Below, one piece after another: positions 28,121-40,984 of a stretch of DNA of 64,000 nucleotides. Numbering within the stretch: the first letter of the stretch is position 1; each line of letters opens with the position of its first letter. The notes below the pieces were generated by a model. The model was given only the letters and a program-made list of their open reading frames with translations. It did no database searches and was not told where the DNA came from. This DNA is from Mesostigma viride. Its lineage: Eukaryota > Streptophyta > Mesostigmatophyceae > Mesostigmatales > Mesostigmataceae. The stretch spans positions 10,884,923-10,948,922 of the forward strand of contig RPFO01000080.1 in the NCBI GenBank assembly GCA_009746045.1, given 5' to 3'. The translations under genes and the position numbers were made by a program.

Positions 28121-29003
28121 TGTCTGCTGCTAGTTGGTCCCAGAATGTGCAGGGTCCCGACGTCCCGTGCAGCGTTTGGCTGTGGCGGAACCGCCCTACG
28201 TTGGGCCTGCCTGAATTGCATATGGTGATCAATGATTCGATGCAATTAAAGGCATGGCATGGCATGGCCGACATGGCATGTGCTCCCCGACACCGCCGAC
28301 GATGTGGACACCCGCATCGGCTACGCTCTGCTCGCTCAACACCTACGTTGTCACTCGAAGGACCTGGCTGGGCGAGGACTGCAAGCGAGTGCTAATTCAA
28401 AGTCCTGGTCCTCATAGTGCTCACCCACAACGGTCCGTGCCCCGCCAAAAACGACCATCTTACTCCGTCACCAAATTGGCGCGAGATCCCGAAAATCTGG
28501 TGGGCGGGAAGGTGACGACGAGGCAAAAAGTCACGCAGCACCCATGGCGGCCGTGAAAATCCTAGCGACCGTCCTGAGAACACATTACGGACAGCGAATT
28601 CATTTTGAGCCTTCATAACTCATCTACTTCACGTAGATATTTTTTTATCCTAAAGAAATCGGCCCATTTTTTCAGGAAAACAGAAAAAGGGCGGGCATTT
28701 TCGCGAGGTCGGGTCAGGTCCACAGCATTTTGCAGTGGACCCCCAAAAAGTCACACCGGAAACTTATTGAAAACGGCGACAGTGCAGTTCGAGGTAAGCC
28801 GCTCCCTCGATTCTATGACTAATTCAAAATTTTTTGACCGAAAAACTTTTTGTTAAAACGACTGCCACTGTAAATGCTGCGCTACCGCAAATTATGTTGT
28901 TGCTGGGAGGTGCTTGCGGGAGCGGTAATGGTGCACTAACGTAAAAATATGCCACTGTTTGGTTTCTTCGAATTTGGTCGTTCCACTTTCTCAAGCCGTT
29001 TAA
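28121..29003. other. upstream region of the two-ORF element
   Basis: Non-coding. From about 28610 the DNA becomes A/T-rich with A and T runs, and it contains a hairpin 'gtccacagcattttgcagtg' (28718). It is probably the 5' region of the transposon-like unit starting at 29004; I could not find a terminal inverted repeat. Confidence 0.45.
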
Positions 29004-30065
29004 ATGGCTTCCAGAGCACATCCCTCGCTACTCTCGTGCCCAAGGTGCGATGAGCGCCTGCACGCGTCGCTCAACTACGTCTGTGATTCCTGCGGCACAG
29101 ACGCGAGCTGCATGGCTGGAGTCGACACAAGAGAGTGGTACGCACACGTCCAGAACCGCATTTACAGCTTAGTGAAGCCCACACCTTTCGCCAACAAGTT
29201 TTTCAGCGTGTCTCCTTTTCCTGAGCCGATTGAGCGCACCATGTTTACAAATTACGGGCGCCTAATAGAAAACTGGAGCCGCGAGCGTGAGGATGACCAG
29301 GCAGCGCCAAAGAAGCGTAAAGTGCGCCTATTGATGCTTCCTCGAGACATTCAAGATCTCCTCAAGCAGGCTGTGCCTGGGGAGAATAAATGGGAGGGAG
29401 CAGTGTTGTTTTCAGCTGGCAGTGTAGGTGTTGTGGCCCCTCCCATGAAGCTTGTTTGGACTCAATCTCCCCACCAGGGCATCACCAAGTTGACAGTTCA
29501 CTTCAGCTGGGTCGTGGTAAACCCAATGGGGAGTGTGAATGTGGCTAGGGATCATCAATTCAACGAGCTTGCTGCCAACGGGTTGGGGGGGAGGAACACG
29601 GTAGAAGGGGTGAGGAATTTTGTCCAGCGTGTGGCTGCCTCGCGTGCCTTAGACAGGAGCACAGCCAACTGCACTGTGCCAGCCATCCCACAAGCCACGC
29701 GCGATGCAGCCATGCAATGGCTTTTGAATAACCCACCTCCTGCCTCAGCACCAATGAACTGGCGTGCTGACTTGCTTGGCAATGAGGGTAGCGCTAGCGG
29801 GAGTGAGGAGGAGGAGGCTCGCCCTGTCACACGTGCACGTGCTCGGCGTGCTGCTGCACCTAGGCTGCCTCGCCGTGTCACTGCTCGTGATGTGCACATC
29901 ACAGGCCCGCTGGGGGGGAGGGTGAACACATTGAGCGACGTGGAGCTGGCCCAGATCACCCCTGCCTTCCAGCGGTTTAGAGAGGCACTGCTGGTAAACA
30001 ACCTCGGTCACTGGGCCAACAACATCGACTGGTGCCTTCTCCGCCAAGTCAACTATCGTCCTTGA
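29004..30065 (+). CDS. zinc-ribbon, NLS-bearing protein (ORF1 of a transposon-like unit)
   Basis: 353 residues from ATG 29004. The N-terminus has a zinc-ribbon pattern 'CPRC' - x11 - 'CDSC' (residues 12-29). 'PKKRKV' near residue 101 is a classical nuclear localisation signal. An acidic patch ('SGSEEEEA') is followed by an Arg/Ala-rich stretch near 277-297. The middle region (about 105-250) looks globular but I recognise no family. It ends 98 bp before ORF2 in another frame; a donor-like CAG|GTATGG at 30087 and acceptor 'gtgcatgcag' at about 30175 lie in between. Adjacent, same-strand placement suggests a helper DNA-binding protein, which is inference. Confidence 0.7.
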   Translation: MASRAHPSLLSCPRCDERLHASLNYVCDSCGTDASCMAGVDTREWYAHVQNRIYSLVKPTPFANKFFSVSPFPEPIERTMFTNYGRLIENWSREREDDQAAPKKRKVRLLMLPRDIQDLLKQAVPGENKWEGAVLFSAGSVGVVAPPMKLVWTQSPHQGITKLTVHFSWVVVNPMGSVNVARDHQFNELAANGLGGRNTVEGVRNFVQRVAASRALDRSTANCTVPAIPQATRDAAMQWLLNNPPPASAPMNWRADLLGNEGSASGSEEEEARPVTRARARRAAAPRLPRRVTARDVHITGPLGGRVNTLSDVELAQITPAFQRFREALLVNNLGHWANNIDWCLLRQVNYRP

Positions 30066-30163
30066 GCACTCCCCAGTTTTGTGGCAGGTATGGACCTTGC
30101 CTTTAATATAGTGCATGCCTGGCACTTGTGTTGCTGCTTGTGTGATGATGACGCGGCATTTTA

Positions 30164-32518
30164 ATGTGCATGCAGAGCATGAAGCAAGGCTCGGGAAATC
30201 ATGACAACCGCCACCATGCAAGGGGCTCAGCTGGGAGGTTTAGGCCAACTCAGGTGTCCACCGTCACGCCTGTCAGCACTTCGCAGACACGCAGCACGGA
30301 ACCAAGACTTGTTCAGTCGCTTAGAAGGCAGCTCAAGTCAGCACTGCATGATGTCAGCCTTGGCAAGGATCGTGAGACTAAGTTGACAGCAAAAGTGGCA
30401 GAGCTGGAGGATGAACTCAAGAAGAAGACTAGAAGGATGGGAGTGTTTCTTCAATCCGCTCATGGCTGGAGGGGCCGTGCCATACCAGCATCACTTAGGG
30501 TGGGCAGGAAGGGCAAGGGGGGCAGGAAGGCTGGGTATCATCCCCCAAGGAAGGCAGACTTGTTGCCACAGGACGATGCTAGGCGGGCACGTTTGCTGTC
30601 AAGCGATGTTGCTGAGTTTCTGCAGCAGAGGTATGGGGAGGCAGAGTCGCTTAAGGTGGATGCACTGGTAGCATTTCACAAAGCCTACCCCGATATGTCC
30701 TCACAAGTCGTGCACGCTGCTGGCATCGACAAGGCTGTTGCAGAACAGGCTTTCGCCAAGGTCGGAGAGCACTGGAATGCTGAGCTAGCTAGTTACTTGC
30801 AAGGCAGGCTACAGCTAGGGAGGCGTGACTACCATCTTGCCAGGATGTCCTTGTCTCACACCTATGACGAGGAGGAGGGGGTCTGGGTACCGGTGAAAGT
30901 CATGGACGTTGAGATGCCCATGCTGCCTAGTATTTATGAGTTGGAGAAGCTGCGACAGTCCATGATCGCCCCAGCACAAGTAGAGCAGCGTGATGATGGC
31001 CTATTTGTGAGCAGGTCACTGCATCATGCCCTGGAGAAGGCCGAGATCACCCACCTTGAGAACAAGTTTGGCAATGTCCTGCATGAGGATGGCGTCTTGA
31101 TACAGGTCATGGCAGATGCAGCCTCACTCTCTCGCAGCCAGAAGTATGTCTCCATAGTCATCCATGTGTTGCCTGCAGACCTGGAGCTGGCAAGGGGGTG
31201 TCCGATGTCATCCCCCACCGACCTGCACTCCATGGTCATGTATGTGGGCTCTGATAGCAACCATGGTGCGCTAAAGGCCTGCTATGCTAGGCTCATCCGA
31301 GAGTATGGGGAGGTCCTTGAAGCGGAGGGGGTGCACTTAGGTGATGGGAGGCGCGTGCCGGTTGTCAGGATGCTTGGGGGGGGGGACAAGGCATATGTGA
31401 ATGCAGAGAGAGGGCAAGCAGGATGCTCACACCAGTACCCTTGCAACAAGTGCACATGCCCCAAGGCCAAGTTCGGTGACCTGGAGGCATCCAAGCACTT
31501 CTCACCCCGCACTGTGCAGCTGGCTAGGGAGCTAGCCCACGATGTGCAGGTTGATCCCACTGCCCCTTTCAAGTGCCCCAGCCCTCACTGCGGCAAGGTT
31601 TTCCATACCCAGGCAGAGCTCAGAGCCACAGAGCCAAGGAACGAGAGCAAGGCAGGGCAGCATGCCCGGGACCACTTTGGCCAGAAGTGGGGCTGCACCC
31701 CTCTCCTCCCCGTTGAGCACTGTGAACACCCAACCTGTCTTCTTCACTGCCTTCTCAATAATGTATGTGCACTCCTGGACAGGACCATCATGGCACGGAT
31801 GCATAAGGGCGAGGAGGCAGAAATGCTGAAGGTGTTGCATGATGAGATGGGCGTGTTTATTAAGGAGAAGTATGTGAAAGCACCATCTAAGAATGCCAGT
31901 GCTAAGGCAGTTGAGAAGCCACATGTCATTGGAAGGGAGGCTGAGACCTTGCTGGACAAATTCCATCTGTGTGTGAACATTGTTTGCCAGCACAACGCTG
32001 ATGAGGATGCAGAGTCGCATGTGGACAGGGAGGAGCTGACCAGGGTGTGGCAGGGTTTGAAGGATGTCTGGGAGGCCCTGTGTGACTTTGATGATGATGG
32101 GCCAGGGGGGCCCAAGCGGGAGGCAAAGGCAGCCGAGGTAGAGGAGCTGGCAGCCACTTATGTTGCCTCTTTCATCTCTTTCACTGCCCCCGAGCATGTC
32201 ACCACATACATGCACGACCTGGTGGCCCACATCCCATCTCAGATTCGTGAGTTGGGTGACCTGCGCCTGTTTTCGGGGGAGGCCTTAGAACACCTCCACC
32301 ATGTGAACAAGGTGACCTATGCACACCGCTCTAACAAGCGTGTCAAAACTGGGACTGACAAGCGTGGAAGGGCCATGGGCGTTGGTGCACTTGCGCAGAG
32401 CATGCATGCTGGCATGGTGCGCCAAGAGTTGGCACACCGACTCTGCATGCCACTTTCCTATGCGGAACAACGAGCAAGGAAGAGGATGCTGGATCACATG
32501 CGGGCTGCAGCAAAATGA
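30164..32518 (+). CDS. putative DDE-type transposase-like protein (ORF2), family unnamed
   Basis: 784 residues (ATG 30164; if the upstream intron is spliced, the first ATG is 30179). A coiled coil spans about 49-92 and a basic region follows. The core shows 'VMADAASLSR' (D318), followed by beta-strand-like 'YVSIVIHVLP', then 'MLGGGDKAYVN' (D408), 'CSHQYPCNKCTC' and a second Cys/His cluster 'FKCPSPHCGKVF'. Near the C-terminus is 'YMHDLVAHIPSQIRELGDL', then 'LFSGEALEHLHHVNK' (E706/E709). The G-D...YPC..C plus Y-x-H-x-L...H-x-P arrangement recalls a widespread group of uncharacterised transposon-derived eukaryotic proteins. The Asp/Asp/Glu assignment as a catalytic triad is inference. The frame is intact despite a G10 run. 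Confidence 0.65.
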   Translation: MCMQSMKQGSGNHDNRHHARGSAGRFRPTQVSTVTPVSTSQTRSTEPRLVQSLRRQLKSALHDVSLGKDRETKLTAKVAELEDELKKKTRRMGVFLQSAHGWRGRAIPASLRVGRKGKGGRKAGYHPPRKADLLPQDDARRARLLSSDVAEFLQQRYGEAESLKVDALVAFHKAYPDMSSQVVHAAGIDKAVAEQAFAKVGEHWNAELASYLQGRLQLGRRDYHLARMSLSHTYDEEEGVWVPVKVMDVEMPMLPSIYELEKLRQSMIAPAQVEQRDDGLFVSRSLHHALEKAEITHLENKFGNVLHEDGVLIQVMADAASLSRSQKYVSIVIHVLPADLELARGCPMSSPTDLHSMVMYVGSDSNHGALKACYARLIREYGEVLEAEGVHLGDGRRVPVVRMLGGGDKAYVNAERGQAGCSHQYPCNKCTCPKAKFGDLEASKHFSPRTVQLARELAHDVQVDPTAPFKCPSPHCGKVFHTQAELRATEPRNESKAGQHARDHFGQKWGCTPLLPVEHCEHPTCLLHCLLNNVCALLDRTIMARMHKGEEAEMLKVLHDEMGVFIKEKYVKAPSKNASAKAVEKPHVIGREAETLLDKFHLCVNIVCQHNADEDAESHVDREELTRVWQGLKDVWEALCDFDDDGPGGPKREAKAAEVEELAATYVASFISFTAPEHVTTYMHDLVAHIPSQIRELGDLRLFSGEALEHLHHVNKVTYAHRSNKRVKTGTDKRGRAMGVGALAQSMHAGMVRQELAHRLCMPLSYAEQRARKRMLDHMRAAAK

Positions 32519-33022
32519 GTCGACGTGCAGGGCATGCAGCTTGATGAAGGCATAGCATGACGTTTGCATGCATGCCATGCGAGGGCTCTTCAATGGTGGC
32601 CAGTGGGCTCTCCATGTGTTATTGATGTGTGTTATAGATAGACGAATAAACTGGCATTCTTATGCTTTCACATGTCACAACTTGGTGATTTTACGATGGC
32701 TAGTTGCTGGATGTCTCGTTCTCATTGATGTGTATATCATTATACAGAGTGGTACCTACGCACTAGGACCTCAGTTGCTTGCTTGGAGGTGTGCACTTTC
32801 TAGGAAGTGCGAGTTGTTGGCTGCTGGCACACGTCACAGTTTTTTCGCCATCTCGGATGTGCAATCTCAGTAAAACTTGGGAGACTTGTGTAGCATGGTG
32901 CAGCATAACTGCCTGCCAGATTTCAAGCCAAACTGAGATCATTCCCACCACCTACGGTGTAATGAATGTCTTAATTTGGCATCGCGGTGACATGTGACAG
33001 CAGAATATTGTAGGGGAATATT
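32519..33022. other. 3' flank of the two-ORF unit, no gene
   Basis: Short frames only. It contains 'aggaagtg' palindromic bits near 32800 and a duplicated 'aatattgtaggggaatattg' at 33003-33023. Confidence 0.45.
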
Positions 33023-35314
33023 GTAGGGGAGGGGACACCCCTAAAGGGCACTTTTCTGGAAACCATACCTATGCATGTGCTAAAAATCCAATGATGATTG
33101 GGGACCATTAATATGATAAAAAAAAAATTTTCCAGCCACTTGGGGGGGGTACTAGCCCCCACAGGGCACCGGTAACGCGCTAAAAATAGAAAAAGACGCT
33201 ATTCTAGTCACATTTTTCCTAGGGCAGTGGGCAAACATATTGGGACCAAATCATATATTCCCATATAGTTCCCTGACTTTTGAGAAATGCTACCTAATTT
33301 TGAGCACAAAATAATCATGTTTACACACATTGATGGATTTTCCCGCAAAAAGGGTACTTTTTTAATGAAAAAAAAATTATCAAATCATAAACACATGGAA
33401 TAGGGCCAAATCATATATTCCCAAATACTAGAGGTTGGGGGACATGCAGCCCCAAATTTTCAGGTCATTCTGACAAGCGCAGCCCTATTTGATGGATATT
33501 CCTAGATTGCCACCTGTGACGAAGCTAAGGGAGGTTTTAGCTAGTATTTAACCACACTAACACCCCTTTATACATCTAAGCCTCATGAAAACTGGCCAAA
33601 CCACATACTACCATTCTCTGCACATATGGTACCTCCTATGTTCAAGGTTTGACGCCATTCTGACAAGAACTGCCCAAGTTACAACCATTCCAAGACGGCC
33701 ACCCATGTAGACGCTACAAGGAAATTAGAGTAACCATTTAGCCACACTAGCACCTCCTTCTTCATCAAAGACATCTGCAAACTGACCAAAGCACACATAA
33801 TCAACTCCTGCACGCTGACGGCAACGCATGCTCAATGTGGGGGGTCATTGCGACAAGAACTGCTCAAGTTGATGGGTTTCCTATATGACCACATGACAAG
33901 GCGCTAAGGACCACTCAGTAAGTTAGTAACCCCACAGTGCCACTTAATATGCCATCCAACATGCACCAAAACCATGCAGAGTATGTTTACAAAGTACAAA
34001 GGGGTGGCCACGCACCTCATATGTCTTCATCATCCCTCCAGCATGGCCAGCCTTGTAAATATGTGCATAGCCTTGACGATGGTAGCCCTAACATGCCTAA
34101 GCGGCATTTCCTATGTTTCTCCCAGGTTAGAGTGTAAGGTTGATGCCAACCAAGCTAATCAACACAACAACACCTCCTAAACTGTCCTCCCCGGCATGGA
34201 TGACAAACTGGGACTATGGAGGGCAAGGAACCAAGTAAGAACATGGTATATATAGCTTGCATGCAGTCATGCATGTCAACCATGGTTGGCTCAGCACATT
34301 GTAGTCTTGTCACATCATCATAACAAAGGAAAGCTCAAACAACCATTGGTGCCAGCTATCTACATGCAGTCACACAAATGCAATATCTCCAACATCATCA
34401 TCACTATAACACTTCCATCCCTGCACGATAAAATGCAAAGAAACCATTGGCGTCCCTTCACCGCATGAGCGCTGTGATGCCGCAGCGGCCTGTGAGGAGA
34501 GGGTGCGTCACTCTCAAACAACAAGAAGCGTCAATACGCACAACATCCTTGCCAGAACACGTTTTATGAAATGCCTTATAGCTTCCCGAAGAGCTATAGG
34601 CTGCGACTGAAGCGGCCCTGATCACGACATCAACGAAAACAATCTAAAGCTGCCAGGTATTCGACAACACAACGGCAAGCGACGGCGAGCTAGCTGGCGG
34701 AAACTGCCCAAAAAGAACGCAAAAAACCTCGAACGATGAGCTCATAGAAGAAAGCACCGATAGCAGATAACGTTCGCGACAAATCTGTACCTTGCCCTCG
34801 TAAATCCCTCGCCCAGGCGCGCAACAACAGCCGTTCTTCCATGGACAGGTCAGACACGCACTGCGCAGGTCTGAACAATTACTTACCGATAATGGCCGAA
34901 AATCTGGCAAAAAGCACCAGCTCGGTTTAGAATTCGATGCAACCGATATTAATGCCTGCTTCAAGGTCAGAACAGCCCCCAAAACCGCTATTTTACAGCC
35001 GCTATCATGAATTCTATTTCATTCCGCGCGACCAAAAAAATCAGATTACCCCCCATGCCGATGGCATAAAAAAACATCAGCGATATTGTAAACCAGCTGA
35101 TTTCCGCCACAAACTAACATCATAAACTCATCTCCTTTTAGATTCGAGTAAAATTTTTGCATTTCGCCTGCCCTAGTGTGGTAGTTTCGCCTGAACGCAG
35201 TCGCCATGGCCACTTCCGCAAGGGGTGCGCGCACCGTGCACGTGAAATTTGTGACCTTCGGCTCCGGCGCGAATTTTTTGGCGCCAAAAAATTCGGGGGT
35301 GTCCCGTCCCCTTA
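33023..35314. mobile_element. possible non-autonomous element bounded by 18-bp inverted repeats
   Basis: 'aggggaggggacacccct' (33023-33040) and the inverted 'gggggtgtcccgtcccct' (35295-35312) match at 16 of 18 positions. The 2.3 kb between is AT-rich, with no ORF above about 110 codons and no coding signal. No clear target duplication was seen. A perfect 24-bp palindrome centred on 'ggcgcc' lies at 35271-35294, just inside the right end. Could be coincidence. Confidence 0.25.
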
Positions 35315-35869
35315 ACTGCAATTAATTGTAAGATGCAAGTTCCTAGTCAGGCTTCATCATACTTCACAAATGATGTGTTTAACAATTTCTAGATGAATCT
35401 AAGCTCATTTGCATTAATGGAGGCATCAACTTGTTAATAAAATGCCTAAAATAGGCTTTGTGTGACGTTTGACAGCATCATTGCTTTCCAAACCGTGTCT
35501 AACTCGGGTGCAATTTGGTAGGTAAGCTAAATGTGATGTAAATAAGTTATCTACCCATTTACAGGTCAAGCAGACATGATTTGTGATGTTTGTGCAATTA
35601 ATAATGAATAAAATTGGCATTTTTTGCGTTTTTAATGCTTTTCGACGTCACCGTTCAGTAAGCACCATGTAACCAGCCAACACATCATTCCAAAAAGCCA
35701 TTTTTCCACCCTGAAAATTATTCTAGGATAGGCTAATGATTAGTTTGGCCTCAAATTTGGCACCAAGGTGCCTAATCAGATATCTTATGGTGGCATGTGG
35801 TCAAATAATTTTTTGGGAGTCGGCAGCATGGTAACATGGTGACATTTGCTAGCATAAAAATACCGAATT
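35315..35869. other. AT-rich spacer, no gene
   Basis: Only short frames; sequence grades into the 184-bp tandem array. Confidence 0.5.
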
Positions 35870-36595
35870 TTCAGCACTTTCTGGCATGTATGCGTATATA
35901 ATGACATCAAATGAACTCAGTTGGGCCTGGAACTTTGCACATGTTATAAACACATCCCATGCAGCATGCCCACAAAGTTTCAGGCTGGTTGGATCACAAA
36001 ATGGTGACAGATGCTAGCATAAATAGCCCCAAAATGCAGTTTTTCATGGTTTTCCAAGGGTTTCATCACACATATGCATATATAATGACACCAAATGAAC
36101 TCAGTTGGGCGTGGAACTTTGCATATGTTCTAAACACATCCCATGCAGCATGCCCACAAAGTTTCAGGCTGGTTGGATGACAAATTGGTGACAGATGCTA
36201 GCATAAACACCACAAAAATGCAGTTTTTCAGGGTTTTCCAAGGGTTTCATCACACATTTGCATATATAATGACATCAAATGAACTCAGTTGGACCTGGGA
36301 CTTGGCACATGTTCGAAACACATCCCATGCAGCCTGCCCACAAAGCTTCAGGCTGGTTGGATGACAAACTGGTGACAAATGCCAGCATAAATACCACAAA
36401 AATGCAGTTTTTCATGGTTTTTCAAGGGTTTCATCACACATTTGCGTATATAATGACATCAAATGAACTCAGTTGGACCTGGGACTTGGCACATGTTCGA
36501 AACACATCCCATGCAGCCTGCCCACAAAGCTTCAGGCTGGTTGGATAACAAATTGGTGACAGATGCTAGCATAAATACCACAGAAAAAGCAGCTT
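35870..36595. repeat. 184-bp tandem satellite, about four copies
   Basis: The landmark 'tgcRtatataatgacaYc' recurs at 35891, 36075, 36259 and 36443, exactly 184 bp apart. Copies 3 and 4 are the most alike. The period is not a multiple of three and the frames in it are mere echoes, so it is non-coding. Confidence 0.93.
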
Positions 36596-37044
36596 TCTAT
36601 TGTTCTTCCAAGGATTTCATGGCAATCATTCCACCTTGGTATACAGAAGGTTCCAAACAACACATCATTACATTATGCATCATATTTACAATGCAGGAAG
36701 GCATACTTGGGGGCACATGCCTATAGTACAATGCATTAATAACACAGCTCTAGCCAGCTAGCTAGCTATATAGTGGCTAATGCCACACCCGGGGGCACGT
36801 TCTCACGGCCCTGCTGCATCCTTTTCCTTTTCTTCTTATCTGCATCTGACAGGGGCCTGCCCCCCATCTTCTCATCCACCAGCCTGGTGAGCACCCCGAC
36901 GTTGGTGACTTGCGTCAGCTACCCTACCCCCATGGCACGCTTGGCCTTACGCTTGGTGAAGGTGGAGGGGTGGGTGCGACAGTTGGTCTGGGTTTTCATC
37001 ACCCCCTTCCTCCAGTGCATGCGTGTGCTCCAACGCCTAAGCAG
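36596..37044. other. spacer, no gene
   Basis: End of the satellite and a GC-richer stretch; no supported ORF. Confidence 0.4.
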
Positions 37045-38252
<1,208 letters not shown>

Positions 38253-39596
38253 TCATACACCCGTTCATTCATGCATGCAGCCGCTCATCATTAACACGCC
38301 CCGTTGGGAAACTCACGGGGTATGAACTATGAAACGGGCGGTAAGAAAGGAAGAAGGAGCCGCCTCCCCAACATGCCGCCCGGCAAAGGCAGCGATGGGC
38401 CGTCCAGGAGGGAAACACTGCGCTTTGCCTTGTACGCCGGGGTGCGCAGGCGACGTGCGGGCACTGTCGCGTGTAAATTTGCCTGCCCGCCCCAGTCCTT
38501 CTCGGAACGCCTCCCCAGAGCATGCCGTCATGGTAAGAGCTCTTTTCGCCCGTCGCTGGAAGCTTAAACCACAAGAATACGCCGGTTAATGACCAGAAAA
38601 TGGGGGGTTGTCGACGTTATAAACCAGTAGCTGTGGTTTTTCCCGCACCCCGAGCACACTCCGGACGGGGCCAGCAAGCCCCGCCCGCAGGATAAACACC
38701 GGGCGATGTTGCTGCGCCCAAGGGAAGTCATATAGCTGCAAGAAAAGACGTAAAAGCGATTAAAAGCACGACATGCAGTGGTGCCCCTGTCAGCGCTCCT
38801 ATAATTCTCACTTTTTCGCGGAAGGGGGGTAAAAATCGGAAACGCAAAATTAAGGGAAATCCATCGCTGGGTTTCTTTGAAATGATGTTAGGAACTGGTA
38901 GAATGTGTTCATGACCGCCGAGAGCATGTTTTTCCTGTCTGTGTCTTACCTTGCACACACACGGGTCGGGCCGGTTGGTGTGCAAAACGCCCGCCTGCTG
39001 CCTACGTGCCCTCGCTGCAGAAAAAAAAGAAACTGTTTTTCAGGTTTTTTAATCTACGATACTTTTCCTTATGTAATCAACGTCCGAACAAGCGAAATAA
39101 CGTCCAAAATGGTTGCGTAATCAGCTCGCAATAAATTTTCGCGTCACCATAGCCGTGCACACCGAATTTCAGTCAACATTGCACGCGCGCACCGAATTTC
39201 GTCAACTTTCGCGCGGGAATTACCGAGGTGGTACCGGCGCTGCGCCGGACTGATGTGAAGGTGCAACTTGGCACATTAAAACTAGGTATCATAAGGAAGC
39301 TTGCCACCAAGTTTGACCATCATCTGAATATAACTGCAGCTAGGAGGAGTAAGATGGGTGTTTTTTGGCACTTTCAGACCGTTGTGCCTATGGCGCGCAG
39401 AGGCATGGACGCTCACGGACAAGATGGCGACCCAGGTGGACGGCACGGTTTACAGGATGCTCCGACAGGTCCTGAATGTAGGATTTCAACCACATAGGTC
39501 CTTAGAGTCTTTGTATCAGGGCATTAATTAATTAATTAAACTCATGCTTCCGTTGGGGAGTCACGGAGCACCGAAGTGCTTTTAATCCCTGTACGT
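38253..39596. other. spacer, no supported gene
   Basis: GC-rich to 38590, then AT-rich with A/T runs. A repeated 'gcacaccgaatttc / gcgcaccgaatttc' pair is at 39156-39204, and (ATTA)n at 39522-39537. No recognisable protein. Confidence 0.45.
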
Positions 39597-39673
39597 CAAG
39601 GAGACAACCAGCGCAGGCCAGAAATCGGGAGAATCTGGACCATGATAGCTCGAGCCTGCCGTTATCTTGTCCG
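39597..39673 (+). repeat. dispersed repeat core, copy
   Basis: About 77 bp matching the last third of the 257-bp repeat, with three or four differences ('gagaatctggaccatgatag'). Confidence 0.85.
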
Positions 39674-40039
39674 CCTGTATGTGCACAAAAGGAAGAAAGG
39701 GCAGAGACCCCCTTTCTCCTTCATGCCAGAGGCATGCCACAGCTGCAATCGGACACGATAGACGATCCGGCAAGTTCTGTGGGTGCGATAAAACCCATGT
39801 GAGCATATCGATCATAACATTGTTGAAGGACATTCTTGAAGGAGCGTGGGCAAGTAATCTGATCATAGCCAGGACGTAGCATGGCTGTACAAGGGCTAAG
39901 CTAAGGCTATGGCTGACCAGCTGTGTACCGCGCGTTAGCGGTGCACGTGACTAGCTATGGTGGCACAGCTAGGCAAACATTCTAGGCATGGCTGCCATGG
40001 CGGCAGTGACTACCAATGAATACAAGCTAGGGCTAGCTA
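39674..40039. other. spacer with a second faint repeat
   Basis: 39722-39790 resembles 49023-49110 ('gccacagctgc', then 'tctgtgggtgcg' versus 'tactgtgggtgcg'). No intact frame. Confidence 0.3.
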
Positions 40040-40586
40040 TATTCCAGCCCGCAGGGGGCGTCCACGTCTTGTGGTTGATCATCAGGTCCCCGTCCCTCCA
40101 GTTAATCTTGGGCTTCTGGGGGACGTCCTGCTTGTGGCCAAGGCCGGTATTTCGGCCACAGGTCGCGTCGCTGCTGCTGCTGATCGAGCGGGGGTCAGGT
40201 CGTCGTCCAGCGTCCAGGTGAGGTCGTGCAACCTCTTGCGACGAGAAAGGAACCGCTGCTTGTCCTCAGGGGAGGGGAAGGTGAGCAGGACTGGTGGGGG
40301 AGCCGCCTTGTCCCGTGAGCTAGTGGGGAAGGCGGTGGCACCCACGCAGTTCTACCTCACCTACCAGGCCCACAAGGGTAAGGATCAAGCCGGCTGGTCC
40401 TTGAGCTCGAGTCGGCAAGGGTGGTTGACGTCTCACCTGGCTTCTGGGGGAAGCGACGCAGCACCACCCGGCAGTCGCGGCGAGCGCGCGGTCGGTGGCC
40501 TCCCGTTGTTGTGCCTGGCGAAGGTCTTCAAGCTCCTGGGGTTTCATAGCGATGGCGTCAGTGGTTGAGGCGGTCGCTGTCCGCAA
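40040..40586 (-). pseudogene. fragment resembling a non-LTR retrotransposon ORF1
   Basis: The minus-strand translation contains 'PVLLTFPSPEDKQRFLSRR' then 'LTWTLDDDLTPAR', the style of the C-terminal part of L1-type ORF1 proteins (strand-K-x-x-hydrophobic, then D-L-T-P). A shifted frame continues 'KINWRDGDLMINHKTW' near 40050-40110. At least one frameshift separates the pieces. No RT or endonuclease part is nearby. Identification rests on pattern memory only. Confidence 0.3.
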
Positions 40587-40984
40587 AAAAGGCGCATCGA
40601 ATGCAAAGTGATCTGACTAAATTTGGGGCTCAGACGCAAAAGATCTGAGCTCCGCCGTCAGCCATACCACCGTCAGCCATTTTCGTGCTCTTCCCTTTGC
40701 ACATCGGTGGAGCCATGACCACCGCTGCTGGTGGAGCAACCCCGCCCTCCATCAGGCCGGGTATGCCTCGCATTACGGACGAGACTAGCTAGGTAGCGTA
40801 GGATAGCATTGGCGTATAGGACATCTTGCTCGCACCACTGAGTCAGGTAGACACCGCGCTTGGTCTAGCTGGCCGGCCCCTAGCGGCTTGGCCAGCCAGG
40901 GCGGCATATCCTGCCCTGGCCTGGCCCCAAGGACATTCCCAGAAAGGTTGGTAAACCTGCCATGAACTATACACAGCAGTTGCC
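40587..40984. other. spacer, no gene
   Basis: GC-rich without a long frame. It leads into the second copy of the 3'-end repeat. Confidence 0.4.

Noticed and set aside
40071-40568. 165-codon plus-strand frame
   Set aside because: The minus strand of the same segment shows ORF1-like blocks; the plus frame is likely its shadow.
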